A DNA stretch of 64,000 nucleotides from CADEDV01 sp964437415. GTDB lineage: Bacteria > Bacteroidota > Bacteroidia > Chitinophagales > Chitinophagaceae. The first letter of the stretch is position 1. Every line of letters begins with the position of its first letter. Below, piece after piece: positions 42,385 to 51,400 of this stretch. The stretch spans positions 62,001 to 126,000 of the forward strand of contig CAYTGN010000008.1 of NCBI GenBank assembly GCA_964437415.1. Direction: 5' to 3'. The notes under the pieces were generated by a model. It ran no database searches. It worked only from the letters and a program-made list of their open reading frames with translations, and was not told where the DNA came from. The position numbers and the translations under genes were made by a program.

Positions 42385-45303
42385 TCAGTTGATGCGGATA
42401 TTTCTTTCCATCATCCGGTTCATGCCCGGCGGCATCATCGGTTGTTGTGGATTTTTGCCCCCCATTTTGTTCAGGTTAAACAGGAAGCTAACCATGAAGA
42501 AGCGACGCAGCACCATGCTCCGGGTATCCTGGATATAGTTGTCGCCGTTGGTGCGGCTGATGCTCTGGTTCTGATTCAGGATATCATTCACCGAAAACTT
42601 CACTTCGCCGTTCTTTTTCTTAAACACCTGTTTGCTGATGCTGGCATTCCATAGCGGCACATTCTGGTTAAATCCTTCGGCACGGCCGGTGTTGACATAA
42701 TAATCAAAGTCGCTGGACAGGATGATATTTCCTTTGAAGGTCCATGAAAAATCAAGCGAATAGGTCTGGGTCAGGAAATCCTCATTCAGTTGGGTGTTCA
42801 CCGAATATCTTACATCCGTGTAAGTGATATTTGCTCTTGCCCCGAAATTGAATTTTTCTTTGTTGATATTCACCCCTGCACCCTGTGTCATCGAAATGGT
42901 CTTTCCAACATTCTTTTGCTTATACAACAGGCTTACATCCCTGACGAGTGAAATATTGTTGGTGAAATTGATGCTGGAACCTTTCAGCTTCGGATTTTTG
43001 AAAGGGATACCAAGCGTAAAGAAAGAAAAGGCCCGGTAATACCCATCCACATTCACAGGTTTGGTCAGTTGCACCCCCCTGCTTACGGTGTCTATGCTGT
43101 TCACAATTCTGTTGCCCGTGGCACTGAAGTTGATGCTTGCAGCAATGAACTTAAAGGTCAGGATATTGAACGTGTTATAATTGGCATTGATATTATGGTT
43201 GAACTCCTGTTTCAGGTCAGGATTGCCGGTTCTCACATTGGTCGGGTCTGACAGATCGGGAACATCCTGCAACTGTGAAATGCTGGGCTGGTTGGTTCTG
43301 CCGTTATAAGATACTCTCAGGTTCTTTCCTCTTGCCGGTGTATAGTTGAAATTGGCAGTGGGAAAGAAATTGGTGAAACGCTGGCTGGTCAGCGAGTCTT
43401 TATTGGTCATTGCCTGGAAGCTCTCACTTTCCAGCAGTGCCTGCTGCACACCAAAACCTAACTGGTAATTGTATTTTGGCTTTTGCACCCTGAAGTTGGC
43501 GCCGATGCGATGGGCAATAAAGCTATTCTCAAAATTATTTGTTTGCGGCAGGTTGGGATTATCATATTTATCGGTAACGGAATTATAATTATACACCTGC
43601 CTGTCTGATGTGTTCTGGTTATTGGTATAGGCATAATTGACCTCCAGCAATTTGTTCAGCCCCAGCGGCTCAGTATAAGAAGTGCTCAGCACATTGTTGT
43701 TGGTATTTGTTTTTTGCAGGTTGCGCTGGTCCTGGTCAAAGTTGCGGAACAGGGTGCCGTCGCTGTCATAAAATTCATTATCAGAAAAAGTGAAGCCCCT
43801 GCTGTCGCTGTTGCCAAACGTATTGTTCCAGCCGAGAGTGAAAGTGCGGCCGGTTTTTTTGAACCGGTGGCGGAACAGCAGGTTATTATTCCAGTTAAAC
43901 CCGTTTCTTTCGTTGCTGTTATTGGTCTTGCTCAGCACAGACAGGTATTCCTGCACGGCAGGGGTTTTGGATAAAGTAAACGAACTGTCAAGGCTATAGC
44001 TTTCCGAATGTTGCAAAGTGAGAGAAGGTGTATAGAGTAAAGAATTGGCAGAGTCAATCTGGTATTCAAACCGCACATTGAAGCGGTGGTTCTGGTTTTT
44101 ATTATTGGAAAAAGAATTGCGGCTCAGCATGGCAATGGAATCATCAAAAGTGCTGCGGCGCAGGATGTCCTGCTCCTGGTTGGTATTGCTGCTGGATAAG
44201 AAATAGCTGCCGGTGAGTTTGATCTTGCTCCATTCATCCGTAAAGTTCAAACCGGTGGATAGCGACTTGATGATACCGGTGCTGCCACTTCCGCCAAAGC
44301 CACCGAAGCCACCGCCGCCACCGCGAACTGCGATCATCTGCATACCGCCCATTCCACCTCTTCCGCCATCATTCATTGTGCGGCCACCACCACCGCCTCC
44401 TCCTCCGCCAAAACCACTAAAGCCTCCCATGCTGCTGATAATATCCGAAAAAGAAAAGCCCTGTTTGTTGATATTGTTGGCATTGAACAGCACAGATAAA
44501 CGCTGTGTGCCAACAAAACGGTTGAAACTAAGATTGCCTTCAAAACGGCCATTATCACCATAGCCGGCAAGGGCACGGGCAAAATATCCTTTGTTGCGGT
44601 CTTTCTTCAGTTTAATGTTTAATGTTTTACTGCGGCTGCCATCATCAATTTTGGTGAACTTGGCCTGGTCGCTCATGTCGTCATACACCTGTATGCTTTC
44701 CACCATTTCTGCCGTCAGGTTTTTGGTGGCCAGTTTGGGGTCATTGCCAAAAAATTCCTTACCATCCACATACACTTTTTGTATATCTTCTCCCTGTGCT
44801 TTGATGTTTCCGTCTTTATCCACTTCCACACCCGGCAGTTTTTTCAGCAGGTCTTCTACCGTGGCATTGGGTTTTGTCTGAAAAGCTCCGGCATTGAACT
44901 GCACCGTATCGCCTTTCACCTGGATGGGTATATTCGCATTGATCACCACTTCGCCCAGCGCCTTAATGTCTTTATCAGCCATCAGGTCGCCGAGATCGGC
45001 AAGTTTGTTTTCTGCAGTTATGGCTACCTGTTTCACAAAAGGCTGGTAGGCCTGGTGTGAGATCACCAGCCGGTAATCACCAATAGCAAGGCCTTTTACT
45101 TCAAAAGCCCCCTGTTTATTGGTAAGGGTAAATGTGACAAGAGAGGAATCTTTGGCATTCAGCACGGAAACCGTGGCATCTGTAACGGGTTGTTTGGAAG
45201 CGGTATCGGTCAGTTTTCCTTTAATGCTTCCATCGGGTCTTTGGGCTTGTGCCACAGTGAATAAGGACAAGGCTGTAATAAGCAGAAAGATAGTTTTCTT
45301 CAT
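42385..45303 (-). CDS. Large outer-membrane beta-barrel protein (TonB-receptor-like, OMP_b-brl_3 type)
   Basis: A 972-residue protein. The order is: signal peptide (about 1-20); carboxypeptidase-regulatory-like domain (about 25-100, GSIKGKLTDTASKQPVTDATV); a plug-like domain (about 125-230, VEDLLKKLPGVEVDKDGNIKA and VYVDGKEFFGNDP); then a beta-barrel to the C-terminus. A glycine-rich insert (about residues 292-340, with a run of nine Gly, further GGRGG/GGMGG blocks and Phe-Gly repeats) interrupts the barrel region. No SusD partner is adjacent, so it is not a typical SusCD uptake pair. It may be a structural or substrate-specific outer-membrane channel. Confidence 0.85.
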   Translation of the reverse strand: MKKTIFLLITALSLFTVAQAQRPDGSIKGKLTDTASKQPVTDATVSVLNAKDSSLVTFTLTNKQGAFEVKGLAIGDYRLVISHQAYQPFVKQVAITAENKLADLGDLMADKDIKALGEVVINANIPIQVKGDTVQFNAGAFQTKPNATVEDLLKKLPGVEVDKDGNIKAQGEDIQKVYVDGKEFFGNDPKLATKNLTAEMVESIQVYDDMSDQAKFTKIDDGSRSKTLNIKLKKDRNKGYFARALAGYGDNGRFEGNLSFNRFVGTQRLSVLFNANNINKQGFSFSDIISSMGGFSGFGGGGGGGGGRTMNDGGRGGMGGMQMIAVRGGGGGFGGFGGSGSTGIIKSLSTGLNFTDEWSKIKLTGSYFLSSSNTNQEQDILRRSTFDDSIAMLSRNSFSNNKNQNHRFNVRFEYQIDSANSLLYTPSLTLQHSESYSLDSSFTLSKTPAVQEYLSVLSKTNNSNERNGFNWNNNLLFRHRFKKTGRTFTLGWNNTFGNSDSRGFTFSDNEFYDSDGTLFRNFDQDQRNLQKTNTNNNVLSTSYTEPLGLNKLLEVNYAYTNNQNTSDRQVYNYNSVTDKYDNPNLPQTNNFENSFIAHRIGANFRVQKPKYNYQLGFGVQQALLESESFQAMTNKDSLTSQRFTNFFPTANFNYTPARGKNLRVSYNGRTNQPSISQLQDVPDLSDPTNVRTGNPDLKQEFNHNINANYNTFNILTFKFIAASINFSATGNRIVNSIDTVSRGVQLTKPVNVDGYYRAFSFFTLGIPFKNPKLKGSSINFTNNISLVRDVSLLYKQKNVGKTISMTQGAGVNINKEKFNFGARANITYTDVRYSVNTQLNEDFLTQTYSLDFSWTFKGNIILSSDFDYYVNTGRAEGFNQNVPLWNASISKQVFKKKNGEVKFSVNDILNQNQSISRTNGDNYIQDTRSMVLRRFFMVSFLFNLNKMGGKNPQQPMMPPGMNRMMERNIRIN

Positions 45304-45340
45304 AAACGGTTTAAGTAAAGTACGAATTTAGACGTAAGAG

Positions 45341-45370
45341 ATAAAAATAACCTTCGGGCAGAGGTTATTT
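45341..45370 (-). terminator. Intrinsic terminator of the lipoprotein operon
   Basis: AAATAACCT (45345-45353) and AGGTTATTT (45362-45370) form a 9-bp hairpin with an 8-base loop. On the minus strand the second arm runs into TTTTTAT, giving the T-run expected for the operon that ends at 45494. Confidence 0.75.
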
Positions 45371-45493
45371 CTTCCGGGAAAAGGGATGAACTGGCAGGAA
45401 TAGGCGATGAACGGCTTTAAAAAAAAGATTCCAGACTTTTTCTAAATGCCGTTAATAATACTTGTGTAACCGAAAAAGTATAAGCGATCGGTA

Positions 45494-46336
45494 TCAGGGG
45501 GTATTTAGATTTTTTACTTTCTCTATTATTTCCCTGACTTCTTCTACTTCTTCAATAGAAGTCTCCTTTAGTTGAACAATGACCTCACGGGAATAGCTCT
45601 CAATATCGTTTTTATTACCATTTTTGGCGTTGTAAAAAAAAGTGATCCCCGTAAGTTTTGCCTGTTTTATACTGTCCAGTTTAGGAGGAAGAGAATATTT
45701 GTAATGATTGTAACGGGGAGAAAAAAACAGGCAGATGGTATCGGGGTCATGCTCATTGGTTTTTATCGGCCGGATATACTTTTCACTGAAATCATTGTCA
45801 TCCAGTGTATTTTTCTGGACGAACAAATCCGTTTTGACTAACAGCAACTCCTTATGAATGCGGAAAACCGAAGCTAAAAAGGAATCTACTTTCACAATTG
45901 TTTTTTCCCGGGAAGCGACAGAATCGTATGCATGGTCGAAAGATTCACCGTCCTTATAGACAAGGTATCTGTTTTTTATTCGGGTCAAGACAACACTGTC
46001 TTCTGTTACTTCTCCCCGGTCATTAATCATATCCTCCGTGTAAATATGAGAGTATGGAAATTTATGAACAGTATACCCTTGGAAGTAAGCAATATACTGG
46101 CTGTCCGGAAAATTCACAAGTTGTAAGTCCGGGGTTAATATCGGGTATGAAAACTTAAGTTTTAAACACTTGATTGTTGAAGAAGAATCCTGCCTTTTTG
46201 AGGTATGATTACAGTTACTTAGGACTGTAATCATACCATAAGCAATTACTTTCAATTTATCCTTTGGTGTAATACTATTACAATGATCCAAAAATTGTGG
46301 AATAAAGGCAAGCAGAATAAAAAGTTTTGAAATCAT
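45494..46336 (-). CDS. Lipoprotein-like protein, paralogue of the gene at 46367-47155
   Basis: A 280-residue protein in an AT-rich segment. Two starts are possible: ATG 46336, or TTG 46255, which would begin a lipoprotein signal KVIAYGMITVLSNC; that Cys aligns with the lipobox of its paralogue. Shared blocks are the lipobox-SKRQ/AKRQ segment, Y/DPIL.P.L...LV.F.D (dots: variable), a beta-rich core and the C-terminal strand REV/REI-K-E. A perfect 14-bp inverted repeat lies in the signal region (46202-46237). Function unknown. Last gene of a three-gene operon, followed by an intrinsic terminator. Confidence 0.65.
   Translation of the reverse strand: MISKLFILLAFIPQFLDHCNSITPKDKLKVIAYGMITVLSNCNHTSKRQDSSSTIKCLKLKFSYPILTPDLQLVNFPDSQYIAYFQGYTVHKFPYSHIYTEDMINDRGEVTEDSVVLTRIKNRYLVYKDGESFDHAYDSVASREKTIVKVDSFLASVFRIHKELLLVKTDLFVQKNTLDDNDFSEKYIRPIKTNEHDPDTICLFFSPRYNHYKYSLPPKLDSIKQAKLTGITFFYNAKNGNKNDIESYSREVIVQLKETSIEEVEEVREIIEKVKNLNTP
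46202..46237. repeat. Perfect 14-bp inverted repeat with 8-base loop
   Basis: GGTATGATTACAGT (46202-46215) and ACTGTAATCATACC (46224-46237) are exact inverted copies, inside or just after the start region of the lipoprotein gene at 45494-46336. In mRNA it would form a stable hairpin close to the alternative TTG start at 46255. Confidence 0.85.
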
Positions 46337-46366
46337 ATTAAGGCTCCTATAAGATATAAAACATAA

Positions 46367-47155
46367 CTACTTGTATCTTAAAAATAAATTTAGAATGCCC
46401 TTTTCATTTATAATGACGTTCTCCTTCATTTCAAATTTTATTTCTCTCCTGAATCTAAGCAATTTGTTGTTGCTTTCTGGTTTGGGATTAAACACGATCA
46501 GGACCTTGGTCAACTTTTTTTTCCTTTTCTTCTCCAATTCTTTTTCAAATGAAAAATCTATATGCTTGAACCTATCATCAAAGAATAAAATTGTAGAATC
46601 GCTATAAGAGTCATTAGGCCTGATTTTAGGAATATATTTTTCCACAGAACAGTTGTCTGGTCCATGCAGTTCTACTATCAAGCTATCATTATTCTTTTTT
46701 TGTTCATAAAAACTGCTAAAACTAGTAACCGTATTGGATAAAAGAAATGAATCGACATTGAAAGATTTGGCTGTTTTATCATTCAGGGAATCATACATTT
46801 TGCCAATTGAGGTTCCTTTCTCTGTTACAAAATATTTATAAGACTTTTCAATTTTTTCAAGGCTGTCATTAGTTATACTTCCTTCTTTATTAGTAATTAT
46901 TGTCGAAAAAAAAGTAGCGCCAGGAACCTGGTACAGTACAAGATTTTTGCAAAAAAAAATACTAATTCGATCAGAAAATGTAACCAGATTTTCATTCTGA
47001 TCAAGTATAGGAATGTCAAAAGAAACGACTATTGAGTTTATTTTTTCCGGCTGTCTTTTCGCCATATTGTCGCAACTACCAAGAAGTATAATAATATTTG
47101 TGCAAATTAAAAAGATGCCCTGTGAAATCATTAGAATAAGCTTATTCGTTAACAT
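46367..47155 (-). CDS. Lipoprotein, paralogue of the gene at 45494-46336
   Basis: A 262-residue, very AT-rich gene (many AAA/TTT codons). Its signal ends in the lipobox LLGSC (Cys35 or so), followed by DNMAKRQ. The core has SFDIPILDQNENLVTFSD, repeated beta strands, KSFNVDSFLLSN and a C-terminal RRE...FEMKEN strand, matching the downstream paralogue in order. Its ATG lies 14 bases inside the 3' end of the upstream gene, so translation is coupled. Function is unknown; the codon composition differs from flanking housekeeping genes and suggests horizontal origin. Confidence 0.7.
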   Translation of the reverse strand: MLTNKLILMISQGIFLICTNIIILLGSCDNMAKRQPEKINSIVVSFDIPILDQNENLVTFSDRISIFFCKNLVLYQVPGATFFSTIITNKEGSITNDSLEKIEKSYKYFVTEKGTSIGKMYDSLNDKTAKSFNVDSFLLSNTVTSFSSFYEQKKNNDSLIVELHGPDNCSVEKYIPKIRPNDSYSDSTILFFDDRFKHIDFSFEKELEKKRKKKLTKVLIVFNPKPESNNKLLRFRREIKFEMKENVIINEKGILNLFLRYK

Positions 47156-48353
47156 GCCATTGCGTTTGACTACTTGCAGGCTTATTAAAAACTACCGGAA
47201 GTCCATCACAAACTGCAGATATTTTTACAGTGTAGCTTAAATGCATAGCTCCAACTTGAGCTGTTATGCCCAAGTGTGAGGAAATTGTGGAAGTAGGGGT
47301 GACATTTTCTATTGCGACACTGTATAAAATTTCTACTCCTGATTTAATTATGGATTCATGGGTCAATGATTCGAACCTCCATCTGTCATCCTGGCCTTTT
47401 ACCTGTACAGCTTTATCTTTACTTTTTAAAAACATTGGAATCAATCCACCGCTAACGGTGTATATTTTCCATGAGTAACATTTATATCTTGTTGTGCCTG
47501 TATTTCCACATTCATTGCTTGATTCTTTTTCTGCTATTGCAGACGCTGTGGATATGACATTATTTAACGAATTACAGCTTTGTGCATAACCTCCTCCACC
47601 CGGCTCATCATCCAAATAATCGCAATTAGTTGTTTGTCCCCATGGTGTAAGTTCGCCGCAGCCATAACAGGTTTGTCCAAGATATTCTCTTTCTTCACTA
47701 ATGACATTCCCCTCATAATCGTAGTGTGTTGTTATGCGCCACCAGTCAATACAAATTGTTCCGGATGATTCTACCTTTTCATTTTCCTCCGCCTCATCCT
47801 TTTTTAATGGAGTCCCCTTTTTTATCAGCCTGCCATTTTTATATAACAAATCATATTTGTAGCGGCAAGTATTGGAAAGAACAATAAACTGTCCATCGTT
47901 TGCTACTGTTTTGTTGCCCAAGATGGAAGAAAAAGTGTTTTTAGTAACTGTTTCAGCATTTCCTGCGTGGGGTATGTACATAAAGATGTTATCCTGCATC
48001 ACCCGGTCTTCTATATTTACGTTTACAGTCAAATATAAACTGTTTTTGTCCTTAATGGCAGCAAGGGCTTCAATTTCCATATTCAACGGAATAACGATCA
48101 GTCGGCTTTTATCACTCCCGGTTTCGATCCAAAGACGGCTAAAGTCAAGGGATTGTCTGAGTTTTTCCAGTTTTTGCTTCCCGCTGGTCGTTGCCATTGT
48201 TTCACAACTGTCAATCCAGCCGTTAACGATGGTCTGGGCTTTGAGTTCTGAAAAGGGATCAGCATCTGAAATACTTGTTTCTTTTTTGCAGGAGATAATA
48301 ATTAAACAGCCAAGCATGCAACTTATGGCTAAGTAAACTGCTTTGTTGTGCAT
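47142..48353 (-). CDS. Cysteine-containing lipoprotein, first gene of the three-gene operon
   Basis: ATG 48353 yields 403 residues starting MHNKAVYLAISCMLGCLIIISCKKE (split here: signal up to IIISC, lipobox Cys, then KKETS). The open frame to 48425 adds residues with no signal. The mature protein has an N-terminal helical part (FSELKAQTIVNGWIDSCETM), a central beta part, then a Cys-rich segment: TICIDWWRITTHYDYEGN, GQTCYGCGELTP and TTNCDYLDDE. This WW/Y-rich CIDWW...TTHYD-like block recurs in secreted lipoproteins of Chitinophaga relatives, whose roles are unknown. A C-terminal domain follows. Probably a surface lipoprotein acting with the two downstream paralogues. Confidence 0.65.
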   Translation of the reverse strand: MHNKAVYLAISCMLGCLIIISCKKETSISDADPFSELKAQTIVNGWIDSCETMATTSGKQKLEKLRQSLDFSRLWIETGSDKSRLIVIPLNMEIEALAAIKDKNSLYLTVNVNIEDRVMQDNIFMYIPHAGNAETVTKNTFSSILGNKTVANDGQFIVLSNTCRYKYDLLYKNGRLIKKGTPLKKDEAEENEKVESSGTICIDWWRITTHYDYEGNVISEEREYLGQTCYGCGELTPWGQTTNCDYLDDEPGGGGYAQSCNSLNNVISTASAIAEKESSNECGNTGTTRYKCYSWKIYTVSGGLIPMFLKSKDKAVQVKGQDDRWRFESLTHESIIKSGVEILYSVAIENVTPTSTISSHLGITAQVGAMHLSYTVKISAVCDGLPVVFNKPASSQTQWHVNE

Positions 48354-48451
48354 ATGAATAAGATTGATGGTTATTCCTACTCTGTTAACCGGTTTTCGGT
48401 AATCCCGTACAACGTTGATATGCAAACGTAATGAGGGGGGGGTAATTTACC

Positions 48452-48471
48452 AATACCACTTTTGTGGTATT
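48452..48471. promoter_or_regulatory. 20-base palindrome upstream of the lipoprotein operon
   Basis: AATACCAC and GTGGTATT flank TTTT, giving 8-bp perfect arms. It lies about 100 bases before the lipoprotein operon start and 23 bases after the helicase stop. It could be a regulator's operator or mRNA 3' structure of the helicase gene. On the plus strand it is followed by T5, but no plus-strand gene precedes it. Confidence 0.4.
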
Positions 48472-48493
48472 TTTAAAAAATAAAGGGAAACAC

Positions 48494-51400
48494 TTAACTG
48501 AAAAGATATTCCACATCTTCCCTCGTCAGGCTCTTTACAAAAGTCGCATCATCAGAAATGATCTCTTTGGCCAAAGCCCTTTTCTTTTCCTGCAACTGGA
48601 TGATCTTGTCTTCGATGGTGTCTTTGCATATCATGCGGTAGGCAAAAATATTTTTCGTCTGACCGATACGGTGGGTACGGTCAATAGCCTGTTGCTCCAC
48701 GGCGGGATTCCACCAGGGGTCAACAATATATACATAGTCGGCTGCGGTGAGGTTGAGACCCACACCTCCGGCTTTTAAAGAAATAAGAAATACTCTCACT
48801 TCATCTTTGTTCTGGAAACTCTGAATGGCTTTCTCCCGGTCAGGCGCTGAAGTGCTGCCGTCGAAATATTCGTATTTCACTCCCAGCTCTTCTAATTTGG
48901 CTTTTATCAATGCTAACATGCCAAGGAACTGCGAAAACACCAGCGCCTTATGATCGCCGATATTTTCCACGATCTCCCTCGCCAGCTCATCCAGCTTGAT
49001 GGAATGGTTTTCAAATTTTTCCTGTTCATTCAATATGGCAGGTGAATCGCAGATCTGCCGCAGTTTCATCAATCCCTGCAGGATAGTGAGCTGTGATTTT
49101 TGAATGCCCTGCTCCTGTATGGTGCCAAGTATCTTATCCCTGAAATCATTGCGGTAGGCGTCATAGATCTTTCGCTGTTCATCTTCCATTTCGCACCACA
49201 AAATCATTTCCTGTTTTTCAGGAAGGTCTTTGGCCACCTGCTCTTTTGTTCTCCGCAGGATGAAAGGATACAATATCTTTTTTAAATGTTCTTTGCGGTC
49301 CTGTTCGCCAAACTTATCAATAGGTATGGCAAATTCCTGGCGGAAAAATTCCATGGTGCCCAGCATGCCGGGGTTCAGGAAATTCATCTGCGCAAAAATG
49401 TCAAATGTATTATTCTGCAACGGCGTACCGCTCATGCAGAGACGGTGTTTTGCATTCAGCAAAGAAGCCGCCTTGGTCACTTTACTCGCCGGATTTTTGA
49501 TGGCCTGGCTTTCATCCAGTATCACATAATCAAACTCCACACTCAGCAACAACTTAATGTCACTGCGCAGAGTGCCATATGTGGTGATCGTCACTTCATG
49601 ATCCATCAGTTCTTCTTTCAGTCTTGTGCGGGTGGCGCCGTGATGAATGCGGTAGGTGAGCTTCGGCGTGAACTTTTTTATTTCATTTTCCCAGTTGTAA
49701 ATAAGTGTAGTGGGACAAACCACCAATGCTTTTAGTTTGCCTTTGTCGTTCCGGTAATGATCAAGAAAGGATAAGGCCTGCACAGTTTTGCCCAAACCCA
49801 TATCATCAGCAAGGATGCCACCCCAGTTGATTTCACTCAGGTAATTCAGCCATTGGTAGCCCGCCACCTGGTAGGGACGCAGCACCATTTTCAAATGATA
49901 GGGCGGTTCTATTTCCTTTATCTGGTTGAATTGCCGCAGTCGTTCATATTTTTCTTCAAGCTGCACAGACAATTCTTCCTCATCTCTTTGTTCAAATAAT
50001 TCATCCACCACACTCAGGTGAAACCGGGACAGCTTGAGTGAATTCGCCTTTCCTTCTCCCACCCGGAACAACAGGGAGTATTTTTTTATCCATTCATCGG
50101 GTAGAATACCTAATGTGCCATCGCCAAGCTGAACAAATTGTTGCTTGTTGGCCAAAGCTCTTTTCACTTCTGCCACTGTTACTTTCTGGTCGCCAAAAAC
50201 AATATCCACTTTGGCATCAAACCAGTCGGTGTTGCTGCTGATGAAGATTTTTGTCTGTGGCTTCGCCGTGTTGAACCGGAAATTCTTCAGCGCCTCAAAT
50301 CCAAACACCGGCGTTTTCATATCCTTCATCGCATCCACAAACAAAAAGAACCAGTTATTCCTGAGCACATCAGCGCCTTTTAACGCCAGGGAAGCCGATT
50401 CTTCATTATAAATAAAATTAGAGTGAAGGTTTTTGAGTTTTTCTACAAAGTCGTTTTCTTTTTGCCTGTTGCGGTGAACGATCAGCACTTTATCTCCCTG
50501 TGGCACCACCATTTCATCACGGTCTTTTGCCCTTGTTTCATACCCTTTATAAGAGTATGTCGGTTGAAAAACAAGGTATTCTCCTTTTTCCACCAAAAAC
50601 AATTTCACTTCCGGGTCTCCGTCTTTTATTTCCTGCACCAGTGATTTGTCAAAATCCACTTTATACTCTTTGGCCAATGGCAGGAGGAACTGGTGCAGTG
50701 TTTTGTTCCACTCATCCGCGGGCACACTCATCTTACCGGAAGGCAAAAATTTTTCTGTGAGATGAATGGCCTCATTGCTTTTCCAGAGATGCAGTTGCTG
50801 GTTATATAAAAAGAATAAAGGACTGTTGCTATCGTTTTCACCCAGGTCATATTCCATGCTGCCCATATTCACCCGGCAGTGAATCGTGTAATGAGAGTTT
50901 TTTCTGACTATGAAATGTGGTCTTGCCTCTTCTCTTGCCAGTTCCACGGTTTCAAGGCTGCTTGTCCTGAATGTTTTATTGGCCGGCAACAAAAACACAA
51001 AAGGATTCTCCTTCAGATCGGCAAAAAGCTTTTTCAGTTTAGGCAAAAGATATTCCGCCATCAGCTCTTTGGTTTCTTCCGGCAGGTCATCATCTTCCTG
51101 GTGAATGATATTTTCCCAGATGCCTGAAAATGGGGAGTTGCGGCTGATGTATTTATTGATCTCCCCGTCCTGCAGTTTGCGCAGTGAGGTCAGCAGATCC
51201 CTGTCGCTTTCAGAAAGCTTATCTGCATCCACATACCTGCTGATGTCCAATTTTTCGGTCTTGCCTGCAAACCCGTCATTGCTTTCATTTGGTTCGCCGA
51301 TGATCACATCCACGGTGAACTGCGGGTAAGTTTTTTTGTGAAAGTTAAACACCACGCCCAGCCTTTGCGACGATTTTGTAATGACAACTTCAGTTTCTTC

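Noticed and set aside
44213..44563. A proline-rich 116-codon frame on the plus strand.
   Set aside because: It is the antisense of the glycine-rich insert in the beta-barrel gene; the Pro runs mirror Gly codons.
47355..47380. A GATTCGAACCTCC string like the T-arm of a tRNA on the minus strand.
   Set aside because: It lies in the coding region of the lipoprotein gene and no acceptor stem, D-arm or anticodon arm can be fitted around it.
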